A stretch of DNA of 64,000 bases from Megamerina dolium (lineage: Eukaryota; Arthropoda; Insecta; Diptera; Megamerinidae). Below, in pieces: positions 37,761 through 48,239 of this stretch. Both the position numbers and the translations under genes were made by a program. The stretch lies in contig OY978525.1 in NCBI GenBank assembly GCA_963854835.1, positions 115,581,018 through 115,645,017 of the forward strand, written 5' to 3'. The notes beneath the pieces were generated by a model. The model saw nothing but the letters and a program-made list of their open reading frames with translations, was not told the DNA's origin and ran no database searches. Every line of letters begins with the position of its first letter. Within the stretch, counting starts at the first letter, position 1.

Positions 37761-39317
37761 AGCCGTATACAACTTTAAGGAACAATGTTTTGTTGCAAGC
37801 TTCAACGATTTTCACCAAAATAATGAATCAATGAATAGCCGAATATTTTATTAAAAAACAAAATTATTTAATTCTAAGAGCAGTCACAGGCATTTTGCTT
37901 CAAATTATGTCATATAAGACAGATGATAGCTAGCGTATTTGAACTTTTGGTGCGGGTTTTAAAGTGAAATTTTACAATTTTGGTCATCTGAATTTCTTTT
38001 CGATATTTCCCGTAGTATAATTTCATTATATACAAATAAATTTTTCACTCTACCCCATTTTGACTCACCCTTATACCTACCACAATAAAGGGAAAGATAT
38101 TTTAAAATGATCTTCTATCTTATTGGAATATTGATGTTGACTGTTATTTTGTGTACATTTTAAATAATATGTAAATTTTTTCTCTCTTCTCATTTATTGC
38201 AAATAATAATTTTTAGAACATTTTTTTCGCTATACCCAAATAATGATGCAAAATAAGAACATAAATAAAAGGATGGCAGAAATGAAAAACAATTGAAATA
38301 GAGTTTTGCTTCATATTGTACGAATTATTGAGCCTCTCTGCCCACCTTATCAATAATCTAAGATATATATATATTTTTTTTGGTTGTCCAACAACATTAA
38401 CCATATTGTTCATAACTAGCTTCTAGTTAGTACTATCAAATATACATATATTGTATATATCATATAATTGGTTAGTATCAATGGCCGCATAAGCACTTAC
38501 ATACTTGCTAATTGAGAAGGAGCGAGAGACCATGAAATGAGTAGATATATTGTAATAAAATTCATAGTCGTTTTTGTTGCTATTACTATTTCTATTACTA
38601 CTACTGTATATACCACTAACATCACTATTGCCTCTACTACATAACTACTGCAATTATTATTAGTATTATTATTGCTACTCATGTTTTGCCACTCTTGTCT
38701 GATAATCATAATAATAATAGCAAATCTCGTGAGTTGTTTGTGGCCTTAACAAAAAATCATTGTTGCCCATTTACACCTTTGCTATTCCATGTTTAAACTA
38801 TATATGTTATAAAGTGCTGATGAAAATGTTGAAAATTATATCACGATTTATCGTTTTTTCATTTTTCAATTATACACACATATAGCTACATATGTATGAG
38901 TGAAATTTTTCTTTTATAATTTCCATATACCAAATAGTTACTTTAAACTATTTTAGATATATATATGCTTAGATATTTAGTAGGAAGTCATAAATAATAT
39001 TATATATACGACATATATACGTTTTAGGGTTATGTTGAGAGCGGGTTTTTAAGTTTCAACATTTAACAAAGACAAAAATAATTACTTGCATAAAGGTAAA
39101 ATAAAGGAAAAAACAAAAAAATAAGCAATAAAAACGCTACCGCAGTCTAATTTAAAGCACTTAATTCTTCAACGCATATCATTGCTACAGATCTAACAAT
39201 TAAATAAAGTAGACATCCATATGTATAAAGAACAGTGCGGTATTTGAAAATATTATGAAAGGGGATGGTCATTTTATTTTTTGAAAAATATGAATATTTA
39301 TTAATTTTTTCAAATTA
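37761..39317. other. No gene recognised
   Basis: AT-rich DNA with ACTACT/ATTATT-type runs near 38580-38680 and TATATA tracts near 38940-39020. No coding motif. Confidence 0.5.
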
Positions 39318-40346
39318 CTCAATTTTCGAAACAGACTTGGGCGCTCTGTCCTTAAGTTTGGAAACACTATCGGCACGGAAGTTCACAGAAAACCGATCTG
39401 TGCTGTGCTGAACACCTTATAGGCCCTACAAGTTTCCGATGAGTCGAGCTCTGGTTGGTGATCAGCAGTTCATTGAGAGACTCGATATTCCACAACAATC
39501 TCCACCCAGTTTTCCTGCAACGCTTCGAGGCGTCTTAGTATTTTTATCGACGATCAACACCTGAAGATGGTCTCTGGCCACCTCGTTGAAGTGTCTTATC
39601 ACCAGTGCTGCTGATGGATTTGTCTTGGCCTCTTCAGACCTTAGCCTTTTGGGGTGGGCGTTCCGACTCTCATTCTGCGAGTGTTTACGCTTTTGGGCTC
39701 TGTTACACCTTTGGGCCTCTGTCGCCATGGGTGCGAGTGTACGTTCTAAGAACTTTTTATACTCCTCAATGATCGCTTCGTGGGTACCGTAGCTCAGTGG
39801 TTAGTGTGTTGGCCTTCTGATCTGTGGGTCGTGGGTTCAATCCCCGGCTGAAGCATAATAAATTTAATATTGGAAAAGTTTTTCTTTCAAACGGTACCCA
39901 CCTGTCGACAAGCAATTGGCAATTCTTGCGGCAGTAACAATTTGCCATTAAAAAGCTTTTGAATGACCTCTGTGACAAAGCTCAGCAAAAGTGATGTCAC
40001 AAGGGTTCTGCCGTTCGGTACCGGATAAATTGGGTAGGTCCCTTCTAATACAGTCCAAAATTTAACACGCACAACAGTAATGGAAGAGAAGCTCGGCCAA
40101 AGAGGCCTTCGGAGCTTTAAGTGCCACATATTTATATTTTATTTCTCGTATCTAGCGATTTTCTTTTCTTTGCCTTAGGCACGCGTCGGACTGAGCGTCG
40201 CCGGAGGCTTTTTGCATAACTGCTTTTGATGTCGATGCTATTTGCATTTCAGTTGTGCTGTGCTTGACACTTTCCTTAATGCTGGTTGTGGTCTCTTGAC
40301 TAGAGGCCAACAGCAAGTCTTCGTCCGAGTCGGGTGTTACCCTCAT
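39318..40346 (-). pseudogene. Gag-like ORF1 of a retroelement (DUF4780-like), split by a SINE
   Basis: The N-terminal part (40346-40152) reads MRVTPDSDEDLLLASSQ, ending in QSDACLRQRKENR or, in another frame, RKSLDTR. The SINE at 39780-40132 interrupts it. Coding resumes on the far side as EAIIEEYKKFLERTLAP, then the basic KRKHSQNESRNAHPKRLRSE segment and NEVARDHLQVLIVDKN (to 39462). A frameshift then gives STDRFSVNFRADSVSKL to about 39320. The basic KRLRSEE region followed by an H-L-Q-V-L-I-V-D-K strand resembles DUF4780-type ORF1 proteins common in fly genomes; I recall this from memory and have not searched it. It is dead because of the insertion and frameshifts. Confidence 0.6.
39780..40132 (+). 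mobile_element. tRNA-derived SINE, copy 4
   Basis: The A box TAGCTCAGTGG is at 39790-39800 and the B box GTTCAATCC at 39835-39843. A full body follows, then the 3' end GCTTTAAGTGCCACATA with an AT-rich tail. It lies opposite to the gag-like ORF1 and splits it between a KSLDTR reading and EAIIEEYKKF. A target duplication is not clear beyond a few bases (CGA-like). Minus-strand ORFs at 39766-40129 are antisense to it. Confidence 0.87.
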
Positions 40347-40488
40347 CGGAGTCCGGTATATTGTGTGTGAGGGTCAGTGGTATTTGCTTTATGATCGACA
40401 TCGTTTGGTTTGTTCGTTGTTTTTTTTTTCTCTTGTTATTTTATTTGTCGACAACTACGTTTTTGAAATAGTAAGGGACTTTTGTCTA

Positions 40489-40961
40489 TTTTAGAACCAG
40501 CACCAACAACTGTAAAGACGTCGGCCTGGAGGTCATGCGTAGGATATCTCTTGCTAACAGGTGATACTTTGGACTGAGTAATCAATTGAGAAGTCGTGCC
40601 CTCTCTCGAAGAACGATAATTACACTCTACAAGTCTCTCATCTTGCCTGTCCTAACATATGGCGCTGAAATCTGGACAATTTTCAGCCCTACGCAAGATC
40701 ATTGGACCTATTTGGGTTGGTGCGCGTACCGAATAAGGTACAACCATGAGCTGTATGCCGATATTTACATAGTAAAGCGCATCAAAAACACGCGCTAGCT
40801 AAGAAGATGTTATATTCGGAACCCCCTGGAGGACGACGCAAAAGAGGAAGACCTAACCTCCGGTGGAAAGACCAAGTACTGAAGAACCTGACCTGACCTG
40901 ACCATGTTATATTCGGCCTAAATCGATATTCGATTGTTATGGCCACATAAGTAAGTAAGTT
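40489..40961 (+). mobile_element. 5'-truncated LINE insertion with 9-bp target duplication
   Basis: The direct repeat TTTTGTCTA occurs at 40480-40488 and 40962-40970, exactly flanking the fragment. Inside is the RT C-terminal coding region: a SNQLRSRALSRRTIITLYKS segment, then ILPVLTYGAEIWT and YNHELYADIYIVKRIK (frame broken near 40798). The same 3' UTR as in the 32.8-34.4 kb pile follows (CGGCCTAAATCGAT..TTGTTATGGCCACATAA). Its tail is (GTAA)n here and (GAA)n there. Target-primed insertion explains the 5' truncation and the duplication. Confidence 0.85.
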
Positions 40962-40970
40962 TTTTGTCTA

Positions 40971-41215
40971 CATTCATTTTTGCGCCCACAAGTATGCTAG
41001 GAAAGGGTTGGTCACTCGTCCGCAAAGTCGGCATGTGTAGAGAAGGCAACCGACCTTGCCCGGACATCGGAGGTGACCGAGCAAGGACCGAGCAATTCTA
41101 TTTACACCCACTGACCGCATTCAGCCATCGGCACGGGTACTTCAACACCTTGGCTTGGGGTGCTGTTGGCACGGTTATTTCGGTACGGGTTTAGGGTGAA
41201 GAGAAATAAATTTCT
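40971..41215 (-). other. GC-richer segment, probably the 5' region of the gag-like element
   Basis: Base composition is much less AT-rich than the surroundings. The LINE at 40489-40961 is flanked by a 9-bp target duplication, so this segment was originally joined to 40347-40488, upstream of the minus-strand gag-like ORF1. It may thus be that element's untranslated leader or upstream coding part. The plus-strand ORF at 40964-41194 has no motif and I do not support it. Confidence 0.45.
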
Positions 41216-42908
41216 TATCTGGCACTGAGCCTGTAAATAGGATTTTACTTATTTTTATAAACATTTAAAGCAAATTTCAAATATTAGTACTTAATTCTTA
41301 AAAACAAGCCCCTCTTAAAAACCAACCTTTGAAAAATAATAAATCAAATGAATACTTTCTTTATGTAAATAACACAAAAAAAAAAACACATATTGAAAAA
41401 AAGACCTTTTAAAACAAGTCGGCAAGTATTTAAGTATCACTATTTCAGTACAATTTTCTTCATCTCTGTACCGCCACTCCTCCACTTAGTACTATTTAAA
41501 ATTCCAATAAAAAATTTTAATCGTGTATTTAAGCTATTTGCTACCTTCATATATACTTAGCAGCCACATATATTGTGACACATTTGCCTCTACTCATCAT
41601 AACATTTGATTGATGCATATGATATTAACTCAAGTTAGCTAATACTCGTAGTAAATAAAATACACACACACATAACTATTGGGCATTAACCACTACTCTG
41701 ACTGACCACTATTATTATCATTGTATTAAGTAGTGACGTAGCATAGTTTTAATGGTTCGTTGAATAATTTATTATTATTTTTTTTCATTTATTTACCGAC
41801 TTTTTTTCGACTTTAAGTGTATTAAGCAAACATTTTCTTTAATACGTTGTACATATGTTAGCATATGTCGTATTATTTTGAGCTTTTGAGCATGCGCAGT
41901 TTGAAATTTATTAACTGCTAAATTGTATATGTATTATATGAGCATTATTTATATTTATACTTTTCACCATATGCATTCATTTTACTTATCTTTCAGTTCA
42001 GATCACTACTTTAAATATATTCCATTTTCTCTTTTAGCATTTTGTCATTCTCTCACGATCTTATGCTCTTCTTTTTTAACATTAAAATAAGACTTTTTTT
42101 TTTGGCGTTGTTTTCTTTTTATCAGTAGCAATATTTTTTGATTTTTTTTAGTTCTTTTCTACATTAAAGTATCATCAAACAAGTTAAACAACTTTAAAAG
42201 TAAATATGCCGCAGTCAATAATACCACCATCAACGTAGTCTTTATCATCTTTATGGTCATGGCATTCTATATTATATATAGTACATATATACGTACATCA
42301 TTTCTATGTATTGTATGATACATTAGTTTTTTATTTCCCCTACCAACAAATATTAATCAACATATGGTAGCCATTTGAACTTTGCTCGTGATCTTCAGAA
42401 GTGATTAAAATTATAGTTCTTTTTTTTTTGTCTGTTATTTATATACATATATATTTTTATTATTTACATATTCTATATAATATTTTGCATTTTTTTTTTT
42501 ACATCTCTAAATTTTCGATTCATATACATTTTTAATATAATACCGATTCTGATCGATTTTGATCGACAATATGTCGCATTTTATATTTTATAAAAAATTT
42601 AAATCAATTAGTTAAAAAAACATTACAAGCCATAATATATTTGTAAAATAATAGCTACATTATTTATTGTTGTTTATTTAATTTCCAATATAAAATACTA
42701 ACATCGAGAAGAGACAACAGAAACAAAAGCTACAGCAATAATAATAGAAAAAAACCTTGAGCTATTCTATAGCTCGACACATGTAATTTGTAATTATTCA
42801 TTAAATTTTGTACAGTTTTATTCATATTTACTAAGGCATATACAAAACGAAAAGCCTTTTACCAATGACCCTGCTATATATGGTCAACATGATTACTGCA
42901 GCTACATA
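41216..42908. other. No gene recognised
   Basis: AT-rich DNA with many T-runs (for example 42097-42104, 42421-42429 and 42491-42500). No ORF of note. Confidence 0.55.
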
Positions 42909-43996
42909 CAAGGTGCGACAATTATGTATTAAGACTCGAACCATATCTCAGCAACCAAGCGCGCCATCTATATGTGAGCACATGCTTTTAGAAGCTTCAA
43001 CCTTCCTCTACTCACTGTCAAAATTTCATGGCATTTGGTGGACATTTAATGTTTATTGACATTCATTTTACAAAACACGTGATCGTTTGATGATGAAATT
43101 TTAACATGGAGCAAAGAGCGGTCATTAAATTCCACGCAAAAATTGGTAAAAGTGCATCAGAAACATTCGGAATGATGCAGCAAGCGTATGGCGATGCTTG
43201 TTTATCAAGATCAAATATTTTTATATGGCATAAACGGTTTGTGGATGGCAGAGAGTCGCTGAAAGATGAAATAAAAGCAGAAAGGCCAATTTTAGTGGGG
43301 ACGCCGGAAGCGATCCAGAAAGTTCGTGATTTTATTACAGAAGACCGCAACGCCTCAGTGAAAATTATGGAAGAGGCCTTAAACATCAACAGAGAAACTA
43401 TCCGACTCATTCTTCACGAGGATTTGGGCAAGACAAAGGTCTGCGCCAAATTTGTTCCATACACATTGACCGAGGACCAAAAATTAATGAGAGTCAGTCA
43501 TTCTAGAGATATGGTTGCAGCTGCAGGAATTATCCACAAAGAATTTGTTCCAACTGGTCAAACAGTTAATTCTGCATGTTACCTGGAAGTTTTGAAGCGT
43601 TCGATGTCAGAATCCGTCGTGTTCGATTAGAATACCGCGATCCAAAAACTTGGTCTCTGTTGCACGATAATGCACCGAGTCACACAGCACTCATTGTTCG
43701 TCAATTTTTGCCTCGGAATCAGATCTGTGTGTTGAATCACCCGCCCAAGACTGAAATTGAAGTTGAAAGGATGCTTTTTGATGACATTCAGACCATACAA
43801 CGGACTTCGACGAGGGCACTGGAGGAAATTCCGATAAATGAGCTGGAACACGCATTTGAATTACTATTAAATCGATGTAACAAGTGTATTGAATCAGGAG
43901 GAGAATATTTCGAATAAATATATCGAAAAATTAGCAGATATCGTGTTTTAATTGTGTTTTCTAGAGGCAGTCTTAATACATAATTGTCGCACCTTG
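42909..43996 (+). mobile_element. Mariner family B, internally deleted (1088 bp)
   Basis: Terminal inverted repeats of at least 28 bp: the left starts CAAGGTGCGACAATTATGTA at 42909, and the right end is its reverse complement finishing at 43996. TA dinucleotides flank both ends (42907-42908 and 43997-43998). The inverted repeats are nearly identical, so the copy is relatively young. The transposase inside lacks two catalytic segments. Confidence 0.92.
43106..43917 (+). pseudogene. Mariner family B transposase, catalytic segments deleted
   Basis: The N-terminal part (43106 to about 43520) is well preserved: MEQRAVIKFHAKIGKSASET opens the first helix-turn-helix, SNIFIWHKRFVDGRESL follows, and the second DNA-binding part is NASVKIMEEALNINRETIRL. 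After LMRVSHSRDMVAA the text jumps to GIIHKEFVPTGQTVN, so the block with the first catalytic aspartate (usually G/MDETW) is absent. A frameshift near 43600 leads to WSLLHDNAPSHTALIV, which retains the second aspartate. The YSPDLAP-D segment with the third aspartate is then replaced by HPPKTEIEVERMLFDD, another deletion. The end ESGGEYFE and stop at 43915 are intact. The protein would bind DNA at best. Confidence 0.88.
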
Positions 43997-44536
43997 TAGG
44001 TACCAAATATATACCATATGAGTATTATACACAAAGTACAAATTACAAATGACCCTGTTTTTATGTTCAATGAATATTACATGTAACATATACTATATAC
44101 TTATGTTATTATATACAATTTTCGGCCACATATTGTTTCTATTGACCAATTGACGTGCCCTAAGACTAAAGTAATTATATGAATGTTGATACTACAATAC
44201 AATATATGTAGCGTGTATGATAACAAAAGTTTGTGGGAAAAACAATTTCAAAGGAATTTGTAAGTATTAATGATCGGTTAGCATCAAAAAGTTTGAGAAT
44301 AATAATAATAATATTTGTGAACAATTTTGTGATCTACTTTGGTGGCAAAATGTAATAAGTTTCTTTGTTTCATACATTTGCTTTATATTCTACGCCTTTT
44401 TTTTTTACTCCTTTAGATGTCTTAATTCCATAATAAATCATTATTGTGAGAAAATTCATACTAATACTCAATGTTGTTTGAAATAGAATTTGAATAGGAA
44501 CGAATACTTTCATTTAAATTTAACACTTAACCCAGG
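43997..44536. other. No gene recognised
   Basis: Short AT-rich spacer between mariner B and the BEL fragment. Nothing noteworthy. Confidence 0.6.
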
Positions 44537-45435
44537 CGATCGTACAGTCCTCCAACGGCTTCCAAGAAAGTCGGCATTTATCACAACAACGTTGTAACTG
44601 GCGATTGCCCACTATGCAGAAAGACACAGCCTCTTCGCTCATGTCCTGATTTCTTCAAGTTGTCAATAGAAAAAAAAAATATATGGCACTTAAAGCCCAG
44701 AAGGGCTCATTGGCTGAGCTTCTTTTCCATTACTGTTGTGTGTGTTAAATTTTGGACAGTATTGGAAGGGACCTACATATTTTAGGCGATTCCGAACGGC
44801 AGAACCCTTGTGACATCACTTTTTCTGAGCTTTGTCCCAGAGTTCTTTTAGAAGCTTTTTCATGGCAAGTTGTTACTGTCGGAAGAATTGCCAATTGCTT
44901 GCCGACAGGTGGGTACCATTCGAAAGAAAAATCTTATCGATATTAAATTTGTTATGCTTCAGCCGGGGATTGAACCACGACCTACAGATCAGAAGGCCAA
45001 AACATTAACCACTGTGCTACGGCACCCACGTTGTCGATAGAAGAACGTTATAATATCGTCAAAAGGCACAAGCTCTGTACCAATTGTTTTGCCAATTCCC
45101 ATGATTATAGTAATTGCAAGAGCCCATTTACTAACTCATCATATAAAAAGCGGCATCATTCATTGCTTCATAGGTCAGCCGAATACGTTGACTCCCGTCG
45201 CAACACAACCCCTGTCGTTACACCAACTACAAAGTCAGCGGAACAAGCTCATCATTCGTTTGCATCCCAATTACAACCTGCTACACAGAAAAATCATGAA
45301 ACGGTTTTGGATTCTACAAGCCACCGGACACAAAACCATACAGTGCTACTGGGAACATCACTGGTACACGTTCGACACCACAACACACTCCTTTACAGCT
45401 CGAGCGCTTATCGATTCCGCTTATCGATTCTAAGA
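44537..45435 (+). pseudogene. BEL/Pao retrotransposon gag zinc-knuckle to protease fragment, split by a SINE
   Basis: Upstream of the SINE the text reads KKVGIYHNNVVTGDCPLC and then RKTQPLRSCPDFFKLSIE. Downstream it resumes LSIEERYNIVKRHKLCTNCF, then NSHDYSNCKSPF and YKKRHHSLLH. The order CPxC..C..F, LCxNC..H..C, C/Y..RHHSLLH is the cysteine/histidine array typical of BEL/Pao Gag. Further on VLLGTSLVHVRH and, after a one-base shift, FTARALIDSA mark the start of the retropepsin domain with the D-S catalytic dipeptide. The rest of pol is absent. It is nonfunctional. Confidence 0.8.
44672..45029 (-). mobile_element. tRNA-derived SINE, copy 5
   Basis: Minus-strand copy with the tRNA-like head near 44960-45029, the full body and a T-run (A-tail in sense) at 44672-44680. 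A 13-bp target duplication flanks it, GTTGTCAATAGAA at 44659-44671 and GTTGTCGATAGAA at 45030-45042, with one mismatch. It interrupts the BEL/Pao gag reading frame, and the duplication repeats the codons for LSIE. The ORF at 44752-44946 is antisense to it. Confidence 0.9.
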
Positions 45436-45469
45436 CACATCAAAAAGCATTCAAAGCTCGAAATTTGAA

Positions 45470-46982
45470 AGACTTCCATTAAACCCTACTTAGACCATAC
45501 TAAATAGTCCAGAAATAGACCAGAAATGGTTCAGAAATTGGACCATTATTATGACAGAAATCAGAGTAAATATCAAGCAGAAGAATTGATATTAGAAACT
45601 GAGAAAAATATGAAGAACTGAAACGAAAAGAGAAATAAATGTGAGAGCTCTGGTAAGTCGTCGAAGCAGATCATTCCCATAATTGTCTTCCTAATATTAT
45701 ATACTAACCTGACGAGTGAATGAAGGAACTCTGACACAATTTATTTGCTGACAGTACAAATTCACTTACGCACCTTTCCAATAACTTAGCAAATACAACA
45801 AAATTAATGCCTCTTATATAGAAGACTCACAAAGAGGCTTAAAAGTAATATATGGGTTGAACAAAATTTCCGCAAATATTTCAAGATTTTCATTAAATTG
45901 TTTTTTTTTCAATTGTATCATAAATTAAATTAAATTCTTTCCAATAACAATTATTTTTAATTGAATTGCCAAAAATGAAGAACAAGAAATAATTAAGCAA
46001 AATGATAAAGCATATTTTTAAATCTCCCATAAGCAATAAATTCACACTTAAAATTTTCAGCCTAAATTATGCTTAAAATCTGAAATATTTATATTGAAAA
46101 GTACTTTATACATATATACATTATTCTTGGAAATATTTCTTAGCATGAATGGCAACTGAATGATATTGCGATTGTATGTATTTAATGAAATTTAAAATGG
46201 ATTTTACATGTTAATGCCAAAAGAACATGTATCATATACATAAGAGAAAGAATAAATTAAAATAAACAAAAATTAAAAATAAATTGTATCGAAACATGGT
46301 ATATACACATTAGTGTATACGTATACATGTTCCATAAATGAATCAGTAAACGCCTTCGTTTGTTCTTAAGGCATCGTGCGACATGTTGACACTTTTTTGT
46401 ATGCATTCAGCAAAAATTAATGCGAACGAACAAACAAATACCCTATAAGAGTTCCTTTTCCTTTACATCCAAAAAAAAAAGTCATAAAACAGTAGAGAAA
46501 AAACAAAGTTATATTTTTTGCTTGCTTTTTCGAACAAACAAAATTAAGATTTATTTAATTGTGTGGGTAACCTCAATGTATTCAATGTTTCTTCGGCGAT
46601 GACAAGTCATATGTATTTGCAAAGCAGAAAGAATTTACATTTTATACATACAATTTTTTTTTTTTGCTTCCCTCTCTCTTTCGAAGTGACACTTGCATTT
46701 GTTGGTATTTTTTTTTTTTTTTTTGTTAAGTCGCTTTTTTAAGAAAGATTTATGCGTGTTGTTATCGTGATGATGGTAATTTAAACAATGGCATAATATG
46801 TATGAATGAATGCAAAAGGCTCATATGATTTCATTACGCTTAAATATGTTCTGTGAGAAGGATTTTTGTGCATTTCAAAACAGAGATACAAGGTGAATTT
46901 TCATATGGATTTTTTAAAGTTTTAAAAATATTCGATTTTATGTGAATTATCTTCATTAAGTACATTGGAAAAAATAAATATA
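45470..46982. other. No gene recognised
   Basis: AT-rich, with T-runs near 46652 and 46708-46723 and a CTCTCTCTTTC tract near 46672. No supported ORF. Confidence 0.55.
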
Positions 46983-48239
46983 AGGTCTAGTAAAAAGTAA
47001 TCCATTATTTTTGCATTAAATTGAAGGTTTTATTTAGCATAGTTAGAATGATCCGATTTAGGTCAAATATACACCGTTTTGTTCGATAACTTGTTGCCAT
47101 TCTGAAGGTAATTTCATATTGCCACTCTCATAGAAACCCTCATCCCTATTGGGAAAAAAACTGAGACAGTCAATTTTCACAAGCATCTCTTGAGGCGAAT
47201 TTTTCACCAGCAAAAACATTCGCCATAGACAGGAACAGGTAGTAATTACTTAGTGCCTGGTCCGTACTATAAGATGGCTTCATAAGAACCTTCCAACCAA
47301 GCTGCCGGAGCTTCTGGCGAGTTACTATTGATGTGTGTGGTACAATTTCTCTCCTATTGACCAAAACTGGCCGCTTCTGGGCGATTGCTTCCTTCAGACG
47401 GTCCAATTGTTGACGGTACAAGTCGGAATTAAGAGTTTGGCCGTAGGGGAGCAACTCATAGTTGATGATTCCCTGCCAATTCAACCAAACACATAGCAAA
47501 ACCTTCCTGACCGTCAATCCTGGCTTGGCCACCGTTTGCGCCAGTTCACCGAGATTCGACCACGACCACTTTAGCTTGACGCTGTCGTAAGTGACCCACT
47601 TTTCGTCACCAGTAACCATCCGCTTCAGAAATGTATCGATTTTGTTGCGATTCAGCAGCGATTCACAACTACAATTCGGAAATTCGTTCCATGAGGTTTT
47701 TTTGCGTTAACTCGTGTGGCACCCATACATCGAGCGCTCTTTTTGTATCCAGCCATATTTAAATGGTTCCAAACGGTTTTTTGTGCAATGTTTAGCTCCT
47801 GGGCAATAGAAACAGTGCTTACGTGATGGTCAGGCTCGACCATTTTCATTATTTTATCGATATTTTCGACAATTGGCCTTCCAGAGCGTGGTGCATCTTT
47901 GACATCATAATTACGAAACCCAAATTGCACGTGATGGACTATTACAGTATCAGGACCATAAACACTATTCACATTTTCAGCCGTCTGACTTGAGTTTTCG
48001 CCTTTATCGAAGAAAAACTGTAAATTATGGCGTATTTTATCTTTACTGGTGTCCATCTTTGACGCGTGCTCAAACAATACTGAGTCAAGCAATCACAAAA
48101 CTGCCTGAAAAGTTTATTTAGTACGAAATCCTATCTTTCTAACGCCATCTAGCGTAACCCGATTGCGTTTATACAACACGAGATACAGATTGCTAAAGCC
48201 ATCTATTGGAAAAATAATGGATTTATTTTTACTACACCT
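46983..48239 (-). mobile_element. Mariner family C, near full length (1257 bp)
   Basis: The left end starts AGGTCTAGTAAAAAGTAATC at 46983, and the right end, reverse-complemented from 48239, starts AGGTGTAGTAAAAATAAATC. TA flanks both ends (46981-46982 and 48240-48241). Length matches a complete mariner; the transposase lies on the minus strand and is broken. Confidence 0.9.
47058..48056 (-). pseudogene. Mariner family C transposase, second catalytic residue lost
   Basis: The likely start is MDTSKDKIRHNLQFFFDKGE at 48056. The N-terminal helix-turn-helix (AENVNSVYGPDTV) and the second helix set (IAQELNIAQKTVWNHL) follow. A break near 47650 separates this from MVTGDEKWVTYDSVKLKWSW, which keeps the first catalytic aspartate. 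The second catalytic motif (normally HQDNARPHTS-like) reads EIVPHTS, so its aspartate is gone. The third reads YSTDQALSNYYLF, with N in place of the expected D. After a frameshift the end is FYESGNMKLPSEWQQVIEQN up to the stop at 47058. It is inactive. Confidence 0.88.

Noticed and set aside
39790..39853. tRNA gene at the head of SINE copy 4
   Set aside because: The anticodon stem-loop does not fold cleanly, and the same head is joined to the same body in five places, so it is a SINE promoter and not a functional tRNA.
40964..41194. ORF of 76 codons in the GC-richer segment as a host gene
   Set aside because: It starts inside the LINE target duplication and shows no motif; the segment is better explained as part of the disrupted gag-like element.
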